From Candidatus Gemmiger stercorigallinarum (GTDB lineage: Bacteria; Bacillota; Clostridia; Oscillospirales; Ruminococcaceae): a stretch of DNA of 49,107 nt. The stretch spans positions 1-49,107 of the forward strand of contig DWWX01000005.1 of NCBI GenBank assembly GCA_019119495.1, given 5' to 3'. Position 1 is the first letter of the stretch. Each line of letters begins with the position of its first letter. Made by a program: the position numbers and the translations under genes. Below the pieces are notes generated by a model. That model ran no database searches. It saw nothing but the letters and a program-made list of their open reading frames with translations, and was not told the origin of the DNA. Of this stretch, positions 17,926 through 25,909 are shown in pieces.

Positions 17926-17973
17926 TGCGATGCGGCCGCATTTTCTGCGCGGCCACGGGGGGGGGCGGACGCC

Positions 17974-18963
17974 ATGGAGATCATCACGGTCAAAGACCTG
18001 ACCAAAACCTTTCCCTACTCGGTCAAGGAGAAGGGGCTGAAAGGCTCGCTGCACAACCTGTTTGCGCGGCAGACCCTGCAAAAAACCGCGGTCAGCGGCG
18101 TCAGCTTTGCCGTTGAACAGGGCGAAGCGGTGGGCCTGCTTGGCCCCAACGGCGCCGGCAAGACCACCACGCTGAAAATGCTTGCCGGCATCTTGTACCC
18201 CACCAGCGGCACCGTGACGGTGGCCGGTTATGTGCCCTGGGAGCGCCGGCGGGACTATCAGCGCCGGTTTGCCATCGTGATGGGGCAAAAGACCCAGCTC
18301 TGGCCCGACCTGCCCGCGCTGGACACCTTTGAGCTGAACCGCCGCATCTACCAGATCGACGAGGATCCGTACCGGCGCACGCTGGACGAGCTGACCGGCC
18401 TTTTGGACGTGCGCAGCCTGCTGCAGGTGCAGGTGCGGCGGCTTTCGCTGGGCGAGCGGATGAAGATGGAGCTGATCGCCGCGCTTTTGCACCGGCCGGA
18501 GATCCTGTACCTGGACGAGCCGACCATCGGGCTGGATATTTTGTCCCAGCGCAGCATCCGGGAATTTCTGCACTATTACAACCAGCAAACCAAAACCACC
18601 ATCCTGCTGACCAGCCATTACACCACCGACATCGAGGCCATCTGCCCGCGCAGCGTCATCATCAACCACGGCAACGTGGTGTTCGACGGTCCGCTGGCCG
18701 AGGTGAGCGAGGTGTTCGGCCACAAAAAGCTGGTGTCCATCAAGGCGCGGCGGGATCTGACGGCCGGCGAGCTGGCGCAGTTTGGCGCCGTGCGCCAACT
18801 GGAGCGCAGCACCGCCCTGCTGGAAGTGGAGCGCGACGGGCTGGAACGCTGCCTGCAGCGGCTGTTCGGCGCGGTGCCGGTGGTGGATCTGGACGTGAAG
18901 GACATCCCCATCGAGGAAGGCATCGCCTATTTTTACCGGAAAGCCGGGGTGGACGCGCAATGA
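17974..18963 (+). CDS. ABC-2 transporter ATP-binding protein
   Basis: 329 aa. Walker A GPNGAGKT at 57-64, Q-loop in MGQKTQLWPDL, signature LSLGERMKMEL, Walker B ILYLDEPTIGLD and an H-loop in LTSHYTTDIE. The N-terminal insert before the core (KEKGLKGSLHNLFARQ) and two following PF06182-like permeases fit the exporter subfamily often labelled viologen/daunorubicin-type. The ATG at 17974 is chosen for its fit to the domain start; a G-rich run precedes it. An in-frame GTG/ATG extension to 17908 would cross the hairpin. The stop overlaps the first permease at ATGA. Confidence 0.9.
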   Translation: MEIITVKDLTKTFPYSVKEKGLKGSLHNLFARQTLQKTAVSGVSFAVEQGEAVGLLGPNGAGKTTTLKMLAGILYPTSGTVTVAGYVPWERRRDYQRRFAIVMGQKTQLWPDLPALDTFELNRRIYQIDEDPYRRTLDELTGLLDVRSLLQVQVRRLSLGERMKMELIAALLHRPEILYLDEPTIGLDILSQRSIREFLHYYNQQTKTTILLTSHYTTDIEAICPRSVIINHGNVVFDGPLAEVSEVFGHKKLVSIKARRDLTAGELAQFGAVRQLERSTALLEVERDGLERCLQRLFGAVPVVDLDVKDIPIEEGIAYFYRKAGVDAQ

Positions 18964-19763
18964 CAGCTGCCGGTTACTGCTATGTGTTTGGCATGGGGAT
19001 GCAGAAAGCCATGGCCTACCGGGCCGACTTTTTCCTGAGCATCGTCAGCTGCATCTTTCCCATCATCATGCAGGTGTACCTGTGGACGGCGCTGTACGCC
19101 GCCGGCGCCGCCGATACCAACGGCTACACCTACGAGCAGATGATCCTGTACACGCTGCTGGCGGGCGTCACCTCCCGCATCGTGGCCACCGGGTTCGAGA
19201 ACGACGTGGCGCGGGACATCAAGGACGGCGGCCTGAACAAGTACCTGGTCAAGCCGATGAATTACGGCGCGTACTGCTTTGCCCAGTTTGCGGGCGGCAA
19301 GGCGGCCGCGGCGGGTTTTCTGCTGGCGGCGGCCGCCGCGGTACTTGGCGGCGCGGCGCTTACGCTGGGCGTTCCCTTTGCGCCGGTGCGGCTGGCGCTG
19401 TACGCGCTTTCACTGGTGCTGGCCCTGGTTTTGAATTTTGCCATCTTTTTTACCATCGCGCTGCTGGGTTTCTGGCTGACCGAGATCAGCCAGCTGTTCG
19501 GCACCATCTCCATCGTCATCATGGTGGTCAGCGGCGGCGTGTTCCCGCTGGACATCTTCGGCCCGGCGGCGGCCGCCGCGGCTGCGGTGCTGCCCTTTGG
19601 CTACACCACCCAGTTCTGCGTCAACATCGTCAGCGGCCGGCTGGCGATGGACGAGATCTGGCCGGGGTTTGCGGCGCAGCTTTTGTGGACCGCCGTGTTC
19701 ACCGCCGCGCACACGGCGCTGTGGCGGCGGGGCGCAAAGCGTTATACCGCCGTGGGCGGCTGA
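18960..19763 (+). CDS. ABC-2 family permease, first of pair
   Basis: 267 aa with about six membrane helices and no ATPase motif. The layout matches the ABC-2 family 6 permeases (PF06182): a short N-terminal helix with the AYRADFFLSIVS motif, a cytoplasmic NGYTYEQMILYTLLAG stretch, a conserved GGLNKYLVKPMNY segment, then helices. The start ATG overlaps the ATPase stop (ATGA), showing coupled translation. It would form a heterodimeric channel with the next gene. The substrate is unknown. Confidence 0.88.
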   Translation: MTAAGYCYVFGMGMQKAMAYRADFFLSIVSCIFPIIMQVYLWTALYAAGAADTNGYTYEQMILYTLLAGVTSRIVATGFENDVARDIKDGGLNKYLVKPMNYGAYCFAQFAGGKAAAAGFLLAAAAAVLGGAALTLGVPFAPVRLALYALSLVLALVLNFAIFFTIALLGFWLTEISQLFGTISIVIMVVSGGVFPLDIFGPAAAAAAAVLPFGYTTQFCVNIVSGRLAMDEIWPGFAAQLLWTAVFTAAHTALWRRGAKRYTAVGG

Positions 19764-19777
19764 GGGAGGTGCCGGGC

Positions 19778-20587
19778 ATGAAACAGTTTTGGGAACGTCT
19801 GCGCTATTACCTGGGCCTTTTGGGGCTGTTTGCCAAATATTCGCTGATGGAGCAGATGGAATACCGCATCAACTTTGCGGCGGGCATCGCGGTGGAGTGC
19901 GGCTACATGCTCATCAAGCTGATGTACGCCGTGCTGATTTTGAACGCCGGGGCCGAGATCAACGGCCTGACCGCCAACGAGATGCTGATGTGCATCGGCA
20001 CCTACATCATGGTGACGGGCGTTTACATGGGCATTTATCCCAACTTCTGGGCGCTGCCCCTCTCGGTGCAGGACGGCAGCCTGGACATGCTGCTGACCAA
20101 GCCGGTGAACACCCAGTTCCTAATCACGCTGCGCAAGCTGGATTTCGGCATGCCCATCCCGGACGTGCTGTGCGGGCTTGCGCTGATCGTGTACGGCTGG
20201 CAGCAGGAAGGCCTGCCGGTGACCTTTGCCAACGTGGCGGGGTTTGTGGTATTCTGTATTGCAGGATGGTTTTTGACCTACTGCCTGTTTTTGATCCCGG
20301 AGCTGCTGTCCTTCTGGTTTGTCTCCAACAACGGGGTGCAGGCGCTTTCCTCGGCGGTGTTCGACTTCAACAACACGCCGATGAACCTTTACCCCAAATG
20401 GGTGCAGCGGCTGGGCATTTTTCTGCTGCCGGTCTTTTTGATCACCAATTTCCCCACCCTGTTTGTGATGGGCGCGCTTTCGCCGGCAATGACCCTGTGG
20501 GGGCTGGCGGCGCCGGTTTTGGTGTTCGCCATCCAGCGGATCATCTGGCGGCGGGCCATGCGGCGGTATACCAGCGCCAGCGGCTGA
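19778..20587 (+). CDS. ABC-2 family permease, second of pair
   Basis: 269 aa, about six membrane helices. It shares the family pattern with the gene before it: YSLMEQMEYRINFAAGI near the start, then DGSLDMLLTKPVNTQF, the counterpart of the first permease's GGLNKYLVKP. GGGAGG lies 7 nt before ATG 19778. A longer in-frame reading back to 19082 runs through the first permease out of frame with it and is a shadow. mnmA follows after 45 nt. Confidence 0.88.
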   Translation: MKQFWERLRYYLGLLGLFAKYSLMEQMEYRINFAAGIAVECGYMLIKLMYAVLILNAGAEINGLTANEMLMCIGTYIMVTGVYMGIYPNFWALPLSVQDGSLDMLLTKPVNTQFLITLRKLDFGMPIPDVLCGLALIVYGWQQEGLPVTFANVAGFVVFCIAGWFLTYCLFLIPELLSFWFVSNNGVQALSSAVFDFNNTPMNLYPKWVQRLGIFLLPVFLITNFPTLFVMGALSPAMTLWGLAAPVLVFAIQRIIWRRAMRRYTSASG

Positions 20588-20632
20588 CGCCGAAACACGG
20601 ACAGGCAGACAACAGGAAACGGAGGGTCCCCC

Positions 20633-21688
20633 ATGGAAGGTTTCAACACATACGAACAGCAGGACAAGGTGCTGGTGGGCATGAGCGGCGGCGTGGATTC
20701 CAGCGTGACGGTGCGCATTTTGCAGGAGCAGGGCTTTGCGGTGCAGGGCGCGGTGATCCGCTTCTCCCCCGCCCACGACGGCGCGGTGGCCGAGGCGAAG
20801 GCCGCCGCCGAAACGCTGGGCGTGCCGGTGCATGTCATCGACGCCGGCGCGGAGTTTGAGCGGGAGGTGGTGACGCCTTTCTGCGCGGATTACTGCGCCG
20901 GGCGCACCCCCAACCCCTGCATCCTGTGCAACCCGGCGGTCAAGTTCAAACTGCTGGCCCAAAAGGCGGACGAGCTGGGCATCCGGTTTATCGCCACCGG
21001 GCACTACGCCCGCATCGAACGCTGCGCCGACGGCGTCTGCCGACTGTGCGCGCCGGAGAGCGCCGCCCGCGACCAGACCTACATGCTCTACCGGCTGGGC
21101 GGCGAGCTGCTGGACCGGCTGATTTTGCCGCTGGGCGAGTTTGAGAAGGACGACGTGCGGGAGATCGCGCGGGACATCGGCCTTTCCTGCGCCGACGCGC
21201 CCGACTCGATGGAGATCTGCTTTATCCCCGACGGCGACCACGCGGCCTTTATCCGCAGCCGCGGCATGCAGCCCAAGGCGGGGCGCTTCCTTGGCCCCGA
21301 CGGCGAGGACCTGGGCGCGCACCTGGGCGTGGACCACTACACGGTGGGCCAGCGCAAGGGGCTGGGCATCGCCGCCGGGCGGCCGCTGTTTGTCCGGGCG
21401 ATTTTGGAAAACGGCGACATCCAGCTGGCCGAGAGCGGCGGCGAGTTCCACACCCGCGTAACGGTGGGCAGCGTGGTGACGCCGGACGGCCAGCCGCTGC
21501 CGGAGGGCGAGTACCTGGCCAAAGTGCGCAGCACCGCCGCGCCCGCCCCCTGCCGCGTGACCAGCGACGGCGGCGCGCTGACGGCCTGTTTCGCCCGGCC
21601 GGTGCGGGCCGCCGCGCCGGGCCAGAGCGCCGTCTTTTACAAAGACGGCTACGTGGCCGGCGGCGGCATCATCCTGGCGGCGGAGTAA
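20633..21688 (+). CDS. mnmA: tRNA-specific 2-thiouridylase MnmA
   Basis: 351 aa. It adds sulfur to U34 of tRNA Lys, Glu and Gln. The PP-loop SGGVDSS is at 18-24. The catalytic cysteines are C96 in GRTPNPCILC and C196 in DSMEICFIPDGDH. The C-terminal barrel (KVRSTAAPAPCRV, APGQSAVFY) binds tRNA. The gene is slightly shorter than many MnmA (about 360) but no domain is missing. GGAGGG precedes the ATG. The 45-nt gap after the ABC-2 permease suggests cotranscription; a strong terminator follows. Confidence 0.95.
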   Translation: MEGFNTYEQQDKVLVGMSGGVDSSVTVRILQEQGFAVQGAVIRFSPAHDGAVAEAKAAAETLGVPVHVIDAGAEFEREVVTPFCADYCAGRTPNPCILCNPAVKFKLLAQKADELGIRFIATGHYARIERCADGVCRLCAPESAARDQTYMLYRLGGELLDRLILPLGEFEKDDVREIARDIGLSCADAPDSMEICFIPDGDHAAFIRSRGMQPKAGRFLGPDGEDLGAHLGVDHYTVGQRKGLGIAAGRPLFVRAILENGDIQLAESGGEFHTRVTVGSVVTPDGQPLPEGEYLAKVRSTAAPAPCRVTSDGGALTACFARPVRAAAPGQSAVFYKDGYVAGGGIILAAE

Positions 21689-21775
21689 GGCGAAGTGCCC
21701 GCCGGCAGGGCCAAATCAAAAAAACGGCGTACCGGTTTTTGCCTATGCCAGATCAGGAAGTCTTTACAAAAAGAT

Positions 21776-21816
21776 ACGGTGTAACCCAGTAACACGGGTT
21801 ACACCGTTTTCTTATA
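21776..21816 (+). terminator. Intrinsic terminator of mnmA
   Basis: A 12-bp perfect stem (21776-21787 with 21796-21807), 8-nt loop, then TTTTCTTAT. It lies 88 nt after the mnmA stop. Confidence 0.8.
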
Positions 21817-21863
21817 TTGGGAAAGCGCCAATACAGTTTTCCCGCCTGTTACGGATAGAGACA

Positions 21864-21901
21864 GAGTATCGCAGTTCCCGAAAACGGGAACTGCGATACT
21901 C
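21864..21901 (-). terminator. Hairpin terminator of the GNAT gene
   Basis: A 17-bp perfect stem (21864-21880 with 21885-21901) with a tetraloop (AAAA on plus). On the minus strand it abuts the GNAT stop codon. No clean T-run follows (CTGTCTCT), so it may act as an mRNA 3' end rather than a classic terminator. Confidence 0.6.
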
Positions 21902-22408
21902 TTAAATATAGTTGATAAAATTCTTTTCGATCAATTCATAATCGACAAAAGACTGGAGCCGGCCCAGCTGATCTTTTCCCGAATCGATATTGGTCCGCAC
22001 CTTTTGAAAGCCGAGCGATTCATAAACGTGCTGTGCTCGTGTATTCGTCAAGTTGGTGTCGAGAACGATTTTGGAATACCCGTTTCGGAACAGCCACCCG
22101 ATCAGCATACTTAAAATTTTTCTGCCGATGCCACGGTTTTGACAATCGGTTTCGCAGATTTTAATGCCAATTTCTGCAATGCCATCCGCAATATTGCGGT
22201 AGCTGCATTCCCCTATCAGGCGGTCGTTTTCCTCAATGACCATACAGCCGTTTCCGAGTCCTTTGGCGACTTCCTCCTCGGTCACGCCCACTCCATTGGG
22301 AAAGCCTGCATGCGCCATCACGGTCCCATCATTCCACCACGCGGCAAGCTGCTTTACGTCGGGAAGTCCCGCTTGCCGGAGCGTCAGGTTTTCATATTGT
22401 ATTTTCAT
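21902..22408 (-). CDS. GNAT acetyltransferase, likely horizontally acquired
   Basis: 168 aa, RimJ/RimL-like. GNAT motif A is seen in CQNRGIGRKILSMLIGWLF (acetyl-CoA pyrophosphate loop R-G-I-G) and motif B in NTRAQHVYESLGFQKVRT. The substrate is unknown; small antibiotics or peptides are possible. Codon use is clearly AT-richer than its neighbours (many AAA, AAT, ATT, TTT codons), which suggests recent transfer. GAGGA precedes ATG 22408. It lies downstream of echF on the same strand with no obvious terminator between, so read-through from the ech operon is possible. Confidence 0.85.
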   Translation of the reverse strand: MKIQYENLTLRQAGLPDVKQLAAWWNDGTVMAHAGFPNGVGVTEEEVAKGLGNGCMVIEENDRLIGECSYRNIADGIAEIGIKICETDCQNRGIGRKILSMLIGWLFRNGYSKIVLDTNLTNTRAQHVYESLGFQKVRTNIDSGKDQLGRLQSFVDYELIEKNFINYI

Positions 22409-22450
22409 TATTTTTCCTCGCAGGCGGCAGATGATTTGACGATTCAGGCA

Positions 22451-22479
22451 GTTATGACTTCAATCGTGTTTCAGCTCAA
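22451..22479 (-). promoter_or_regulatory. Possible promoter of the GNAT gene
   Basis: On the minus strand TTGAGC (22474-22479) and CATAAC (22451-22456) are 17 nt apart; each matches 4 of 6. The local sequence is AT-richer than the surroundings, like the gene. Confidence 0.35.
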
Positions 22480-22534
22480 CTATGCGGCGCCGGCACTTTT
22501 GGCACGCCGTTTTTGTTTGGTTTGCGGGGTGCAG

Positions 22535-23119
22535 TCATTGCAGCGTCAGGCACTTTTTGGGGCAGGAGGCGGCGCAGATGCCGCAGCCGATGCACTTTTC
22601 GGCGTCCAGCAGCCACTGTTTGGCGGCCCGGTCCACCGTGATGGCCCCCTGCGGGCATTTTTTGGCGCACAGGGTGCAGTAGACGCATTTGGCCGCGTCG
22701 TTTTCCGGCTTGCCGCCCGCCTTGCCCGCCGCCGGGGCGTCGGGGGCTTTGGGGCGGGTGAATGTCTCACTGGCTTTTTGGCTGCCGGGGGCGGTGTAGC
22801 CGGGCACGATGGCCAGGCACTTTTTGGGGCAGACGTTGGCGCAGTTGCCGCACTGGACGCAGTCAAACCGGTTGATGGTCCAGGTGCCGGCGGCCCGGTC
22901 CACTTTCAGCGCGCCGGGCGGGCAGCTGCGGGCGCACAGGCCGCAGCTGATGCAGTCCTCGATCTTGATCTCCACATGGCCGCGCATCCGCTCCGGGTAG
23001 TGGGCCGGCTCAAAGGGATAGCCGGTGGTGGCGGGCTTGGAAAACAGGTTTTTCAGCACCGTGCCCGCAAAGGGGAACACCCGCCAGGGGGCCGGCGTCT
23101 GGTCGTGTTTGTGGTCCAT
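22535..23119 (-). CDS. echF: Ech hydrogenase ferredoxin subunit with four [4Fe-4S] motifs
   Basis: 194 aa from ATG 23119 (GTG 23128 is an alternative that would overlap the echE stop). It carries four full CxxCxxCxxxCP motifs, in CISCGLC, CVQCGNC, CVYCTLC and CIGCGIC. The two pairs are separated by a Pro/Ala/Lys-rich linker of about 40 residues. EchF proteins usually have two such motifs, so this is a duplicated 8Fe ferredoxin module predicted to hold four clusters. It should carry electrons between ferredoxin and EchC. AGAGG lies 8 nt upstream. Confidence 0.88.
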   Translation of the reverse strand: MDHKHDQTPAPWRVFPFAGTVLKNLFSKPATTGYPFEPAHYPERMRGHVEIKIEDCISCGLCARSCPPGALKVDRAAGTWTINRFDCVQCGNCANVCPKKCLAIVPGYTAPGSQKASETFTRPKAPDAPAAGKAGGKPENDAAKCVYCTLCAKKCPQGAITVDRAAKQWLLDAEKCIGCGICAASCPKKCLTLQ

Positions 23120-23124
23120 CTTCC

Positions 23125-24204
23125 TCACCTCTCGGTACAGCTGATGCAGGGGTCAATGGTCAGGATCAGCAGCGCCACGTCGGCCAGCTGGCAGCCCTTG
23201 AGCAGCTCCAGCATGGGCGGGATGTTGCTGGTGGTGGGGGTGCGCAGGCGGAACCGGTCGATGAATTTGCTGCCGTTGGCCTTGACGTAATAGACGGCCT
23301 CGCCGCGGGGCTGTTCGATGCGCATAAAGTGTTCGCCGTCGGGGTTGCCCTTCACCGGCACGGCGATGGGCCCCGCCGGGATCTTGGCCGCGGCCTGGCG
23401 GATCAGGTCCATGGACTGGTAGATCTCTTTGATGCGCACCTCGCACCGGGCAAAGGAGTCGCCGTCCGCGGCGGTGACCGGCTCAAACTCCAGGTCGCCG
23501 TAGGCCGCATACCCCAGCTTGCGGGTGTCGAAGGCCACGCCGGAGGCCCGCAGCATCGGCCCCACCGCGCCCATCCCTTGGGCGTGGCCGGCGTCCATCA
23601 CGCCCAAACCGTGCAGGCGGGTGCCCACGCTGTAATCCCGCAGAAACGCCTCGGCGATGGGGCGCAGTTCCTTCTCCATCCCGTCGATGGTGGACACCAG
23701 CGTGCGGAGCATGGCGTTGTCCATGTCCTTCAGCACGCCGCCCACGCAGTTGACCGAGAAGATGATCCGCCCGCCGGTGGTGGCGTCGAACATATCCAGG
23801 ATCTTCTCCCGCAGCCGCCAGCTCTGCATGAACAGGCTCTCGAAGCCCATGGCGTCGGCCAGCAGGCCAAGCCACAGCAGGTGGCTGTGGATGCGGCTCA
23901 TCTCCATCCAGATGGTGCGCAGGTAGTTGGCGCGGGGCGGCGCCTCCACGCCCATGATCTTCTCAATACACTGGCAGTAGCCCATGCCGTGGCCAAAGCT
24001 GCAGATGCCGCAGACCCGCTCGGCAATATAGACATACTCTTTGTAGTCCTTGGTCTCGACCAGTTTTTCCAGGCCGCGGTGGACAAAGCCGATGCTGGGC
24101 ACCGCCTTGACCACCACCTCGTCCTCCAAAACCAGGTCCAGGTGCACCGGCTCCGGCAGCACCGGGTGCTGGGGGCCAAAGGGCACGATACTCTGTTTTG
24201 CCAT
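23125..24204 (-). CDS. echE: Ech hydrogenase large (NiFe) subunit
   Basis: 359 aa. Both nickel-ligating CxxC pairs are intact: RVCGICSFGHG (C65, C68) and DPCISC (C353, C356). This separates it from the homologous complex I subunit NuoD, which lacks them. The protein ends CTER three residues after the last Cys, so there is no cleavable C-terminal extension as in many NiFe large subunits. It reduces protons or oxidises H2. The start has AAGGGGTGAGG upstream; 6 nt separate it from echD. Confidence 0.93.
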   Translation of the reverse strand: MAKQSIVPFGPQHPVLPEPVHLDLVLEDEVVVKAVPSIGFVHRGLEKLVETKDYKEYVYIAERVCGICSFGHGMGYCQCIEKIMGVEAPPRANYLRTIWMEMSRIHSHLLWLGLLADAMGFESLFMQSWRLREKILDMFDATTGGRIIFSVNCVGGVLKDMDNAMLRTLVSTIDGMEKELRPIAEAFLRDYSVGTRLHGLGVMDAGHAQGMGAVGPMLRASGVAFDTRKLGYAAYGDLEFEPVTAADGDSFARCEVRIKEIYQSMDLIRQAAAKIPAGPIAVPVKGNPDGEHFMRIEQPRGEAVYYVKANGSKFIDRFRLRTPTTSNIPPMLELLKGCQLADVALLILTIDPCISCTER

Positions 24205-24210
24205 CTCGCC

Positions 24211-24558
24211 TCACCCCTTCTGCTTGAACGGCGTTTCGCCGGCAATGCGGTAGAGCTTGCCGTGGTAGTCGCCGTCGATGTTCTCGATCCGCACGCCGAA
24301 CAGCTCGGCGGCTTCGTTCTCCTGCAAAAAGGCGCCGGGGTAGATCTGCGTGATGCTGGGCACCGGCTCCTCCTCGCCCACGGTCAGGCGCAAGGTGCGC
24401 ATGTCGTAGTCCCTGCCGAAGGAATAACTCAGCTCGTAGCCGTCCGGCAGGCGGGCGGCGCAGATCTGCACCACGCGCCAGCCCTCCATCTTAAAGCGGA
24501 TCACCTCCGCCATAAAGGCGTCCGGGGTGATGGGTTCGATCGTATTCAATGCTTCCAT
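24211..24558 (-). CDS. echD: Ech hydrogenase subunit D (NuoC/30-kDa-like)
   Basis: 115 aa. It resembles the 30-kDa NADH dehydrogenase family: GYELSYSFGRDYDMRTLRL, then PSITQIYPGAFLQENEAAELFGVRIENIDGDYHGKLY, which matches the family signature around ENEAAELFGV. It has no cofactor and structurally joins EchC and EchE. AGAAAGGG lies upstream. Its place between echC and echE is the canonical order. Confidence 0.9.
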   Translation of the reverse strand: MEALNTIEPITPDAFMAEVIRFKMEGWRVVQICAARLPDGYELSYSFGRDYDMRTLRLTVGEEEPVPSITQIYPGAFLQENEAAELFGVRIENIDGDYHGKLYRIAGETPFKQKG

Positions 24559-24585
24559 GGGTGTTCCCTTTCTGTGCGGCGCACG

Positions 24586-25035
24586 TCACGGCCTGCGGCG
24601 CCGGCTGGCGGCGTAGGCTTCCCGCTTGGTCTGCAAGATCTCCAGCGCCTGCACGACGCCGTCGATGATGGCCTGCGGGCGGGCGGCGCAGCCGGGCACA
24701 TAGACGTCCACCGGGATGACGGTGTCGATGCCGCCCTTGATGTTGTAGCAATCCTTGAACACGCCGCCGGTGCAGGCGCAGATTCCCACCGCCACCACCA
24801 CCTTGGGCTCCGGCATCTGGGCGTAGATCTGTTTGATGACGCTTTCGCTCTGGTGGTTGACGCCGCCGGTGATCAGCAGGATGTCCGCCTGGAAGGGATC
24901 GCCGGTGTTGATGATGCCAAACCGCTCGATGTCGTATTTGGGCGTGGTGCAGGCCAGCACCTCAATGTCGCAGCCGTTGCAGCTGCTGCCGTCGTAGTGC
25001 AGCATCCAGGGCGACTTTGCCAGTTTGTTTGCCAT
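24586..25035 (-). CDS. echC: Ech hydrogenase small subunit (NuoB-like)
   Basis: 149 aa. The proximal [4Fe-4S] ligands are visible: C19 and C22 (SCNGCDIE), C86 or C88 (GICACTGG) and C116 (YVPGCAARP). It passes electrons between EchF and the NiFe site in EchE. The Arg-rich C-terminus is short. AAGGGGG precedes ATG 25035. The next gene starts 27 nt further on. Confidence 0.92.
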   Translation of the reverse strand: MANKLAKSPWMLHYDGSSCNGCDIEVLACTTPKYDIERFGIINTGDPFQADILLITGGVNHQSESVIKQIYAQMPEPKVVVAVGICACTGGVFKDCYNIKGGIDTVIPVDVYVPGCAARPQAIIDGVVQALEILQTKREAYAASRRRRP

Positions 25036-25048
25036 CTATCGCGCCCCC

Positions 25049-25909
25049 TTATCGGATCAGCATTAAGATCAGGCCGTTCAGGCCGCCGGTCAGCAGCGTG
25101 ACCACCCAGCAGCCGTCCAGCAGTGTGCGCCACTTGACGCGGGCGCTGACGTTGTCCCACACCAGCTCCAGCACATACACCGCCAGGCAGGCGACCAGCG
25201 CCAGCGGCCAGCTGATGGGGTTCTCGTTGACGAAAAACAGCGCCACAAGGCCCAGCATCAGCGTCATCTCGTAGTATTCGGCAATGTTCATCACCGCCAG
25301 GGTGGGGCCGGCCATCTCGGTGGTCAGGCCCTTGACGATCTCCTGGTGGGCATGGTGGCTGGTGGACAGGTCAAAGGGCGACTTGCGCAGCTTGATGGCC
25401 ATGATGAACATCAGCCCCAGCAGGAAGCCCGGCATGGTCACCACCGCGCTGACCGGCTGGCGGACGATGTCCGCCACCTGGAAAGACCCGGTAGCCAGGT
25501 AAAAGCCCACCGCCAGCAGCAGCGTCATCGGCTCGTAGGCCATGATCTGGATCATCTCGCGGCCGGCGCCCAGCGTGGAGAAGGGCGACGAGTCGCTGGA
25601 TGCCGCCATGACCAGGAACATGTCCGCCGTGGACAGCATGAACAGGCACATGAGGATGTCCTCGCCCGCAAACAGCAGCGAGCCGGCCACCGCCAAAAAG
25701 ATCAGGTAGCTCAGCAGCAAAAACATCTGCACGCTGTTGACCGCCAGCATCTGCTTGGAAAACAGCTTGGCAATGTCATAGAACGGCTGCAGAAACGGCG
25801 GCCCCTGCCGGCCCTGCATGCGGGCCGACAGCCGGCGGTCCAGCCCGTCCAGCAATGCGCCGGCCAGCGGGGCCAGCAGCAGGTACAAGATCACACTGAC
25901 AGCCTGCAT
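25049..25909 (-). CDS. echB: Ech hydrogenase membrane subunit B (NuoH-like)
   Basis: 286 aa with about eight membrane helices. NuoH family marks: GRQGPPFLQPFYDIAKLF near 35 and SPFDLSTSHHAHQEIVKGLTTEMAGP near 185-210. It anchors the hydrophilic arm and couples redox to ion movement. ATG 25909 overlaps the echA stop as TGATG, typical of coupled translation; a nine-residue longer start at 25936 is in frame but lies deeper inside echA. Confidence 0.92.
   Translation of the reverse strand: MQAVSVILYLLLAPLAGALLDGLDRRLSARMQGRQGPPFLQPFYDIAKLFSKQMLAVNSVQMFLLLSYLIFLAVAGSLLFAGEDILMCLFMLSTADMFLVMAASSDSSPFSTLGAGREMIQIMAYEPMTLLLAVGFYLATGSFQVADIVRQPVSAVVTMPGFLLGLMFIMAIKLRKSPFDLSTSHHAHQEIVKGLTTEMAGPTLAVMNIAEYYEMTLMLGLVALFFVNENPISWPLALVACLAVYVLELVWDNVSARVKWRTLLDGCWVVTLLTGGLNGLILMLIR

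Noticed and set aside
19082-20587. A 501-codon fusion reading ending in the second ABC-2 permease
   Set aside because: The first half is the wrong frame of the first permease. The true start of the second permease has GGGAGG upstream of 19778.
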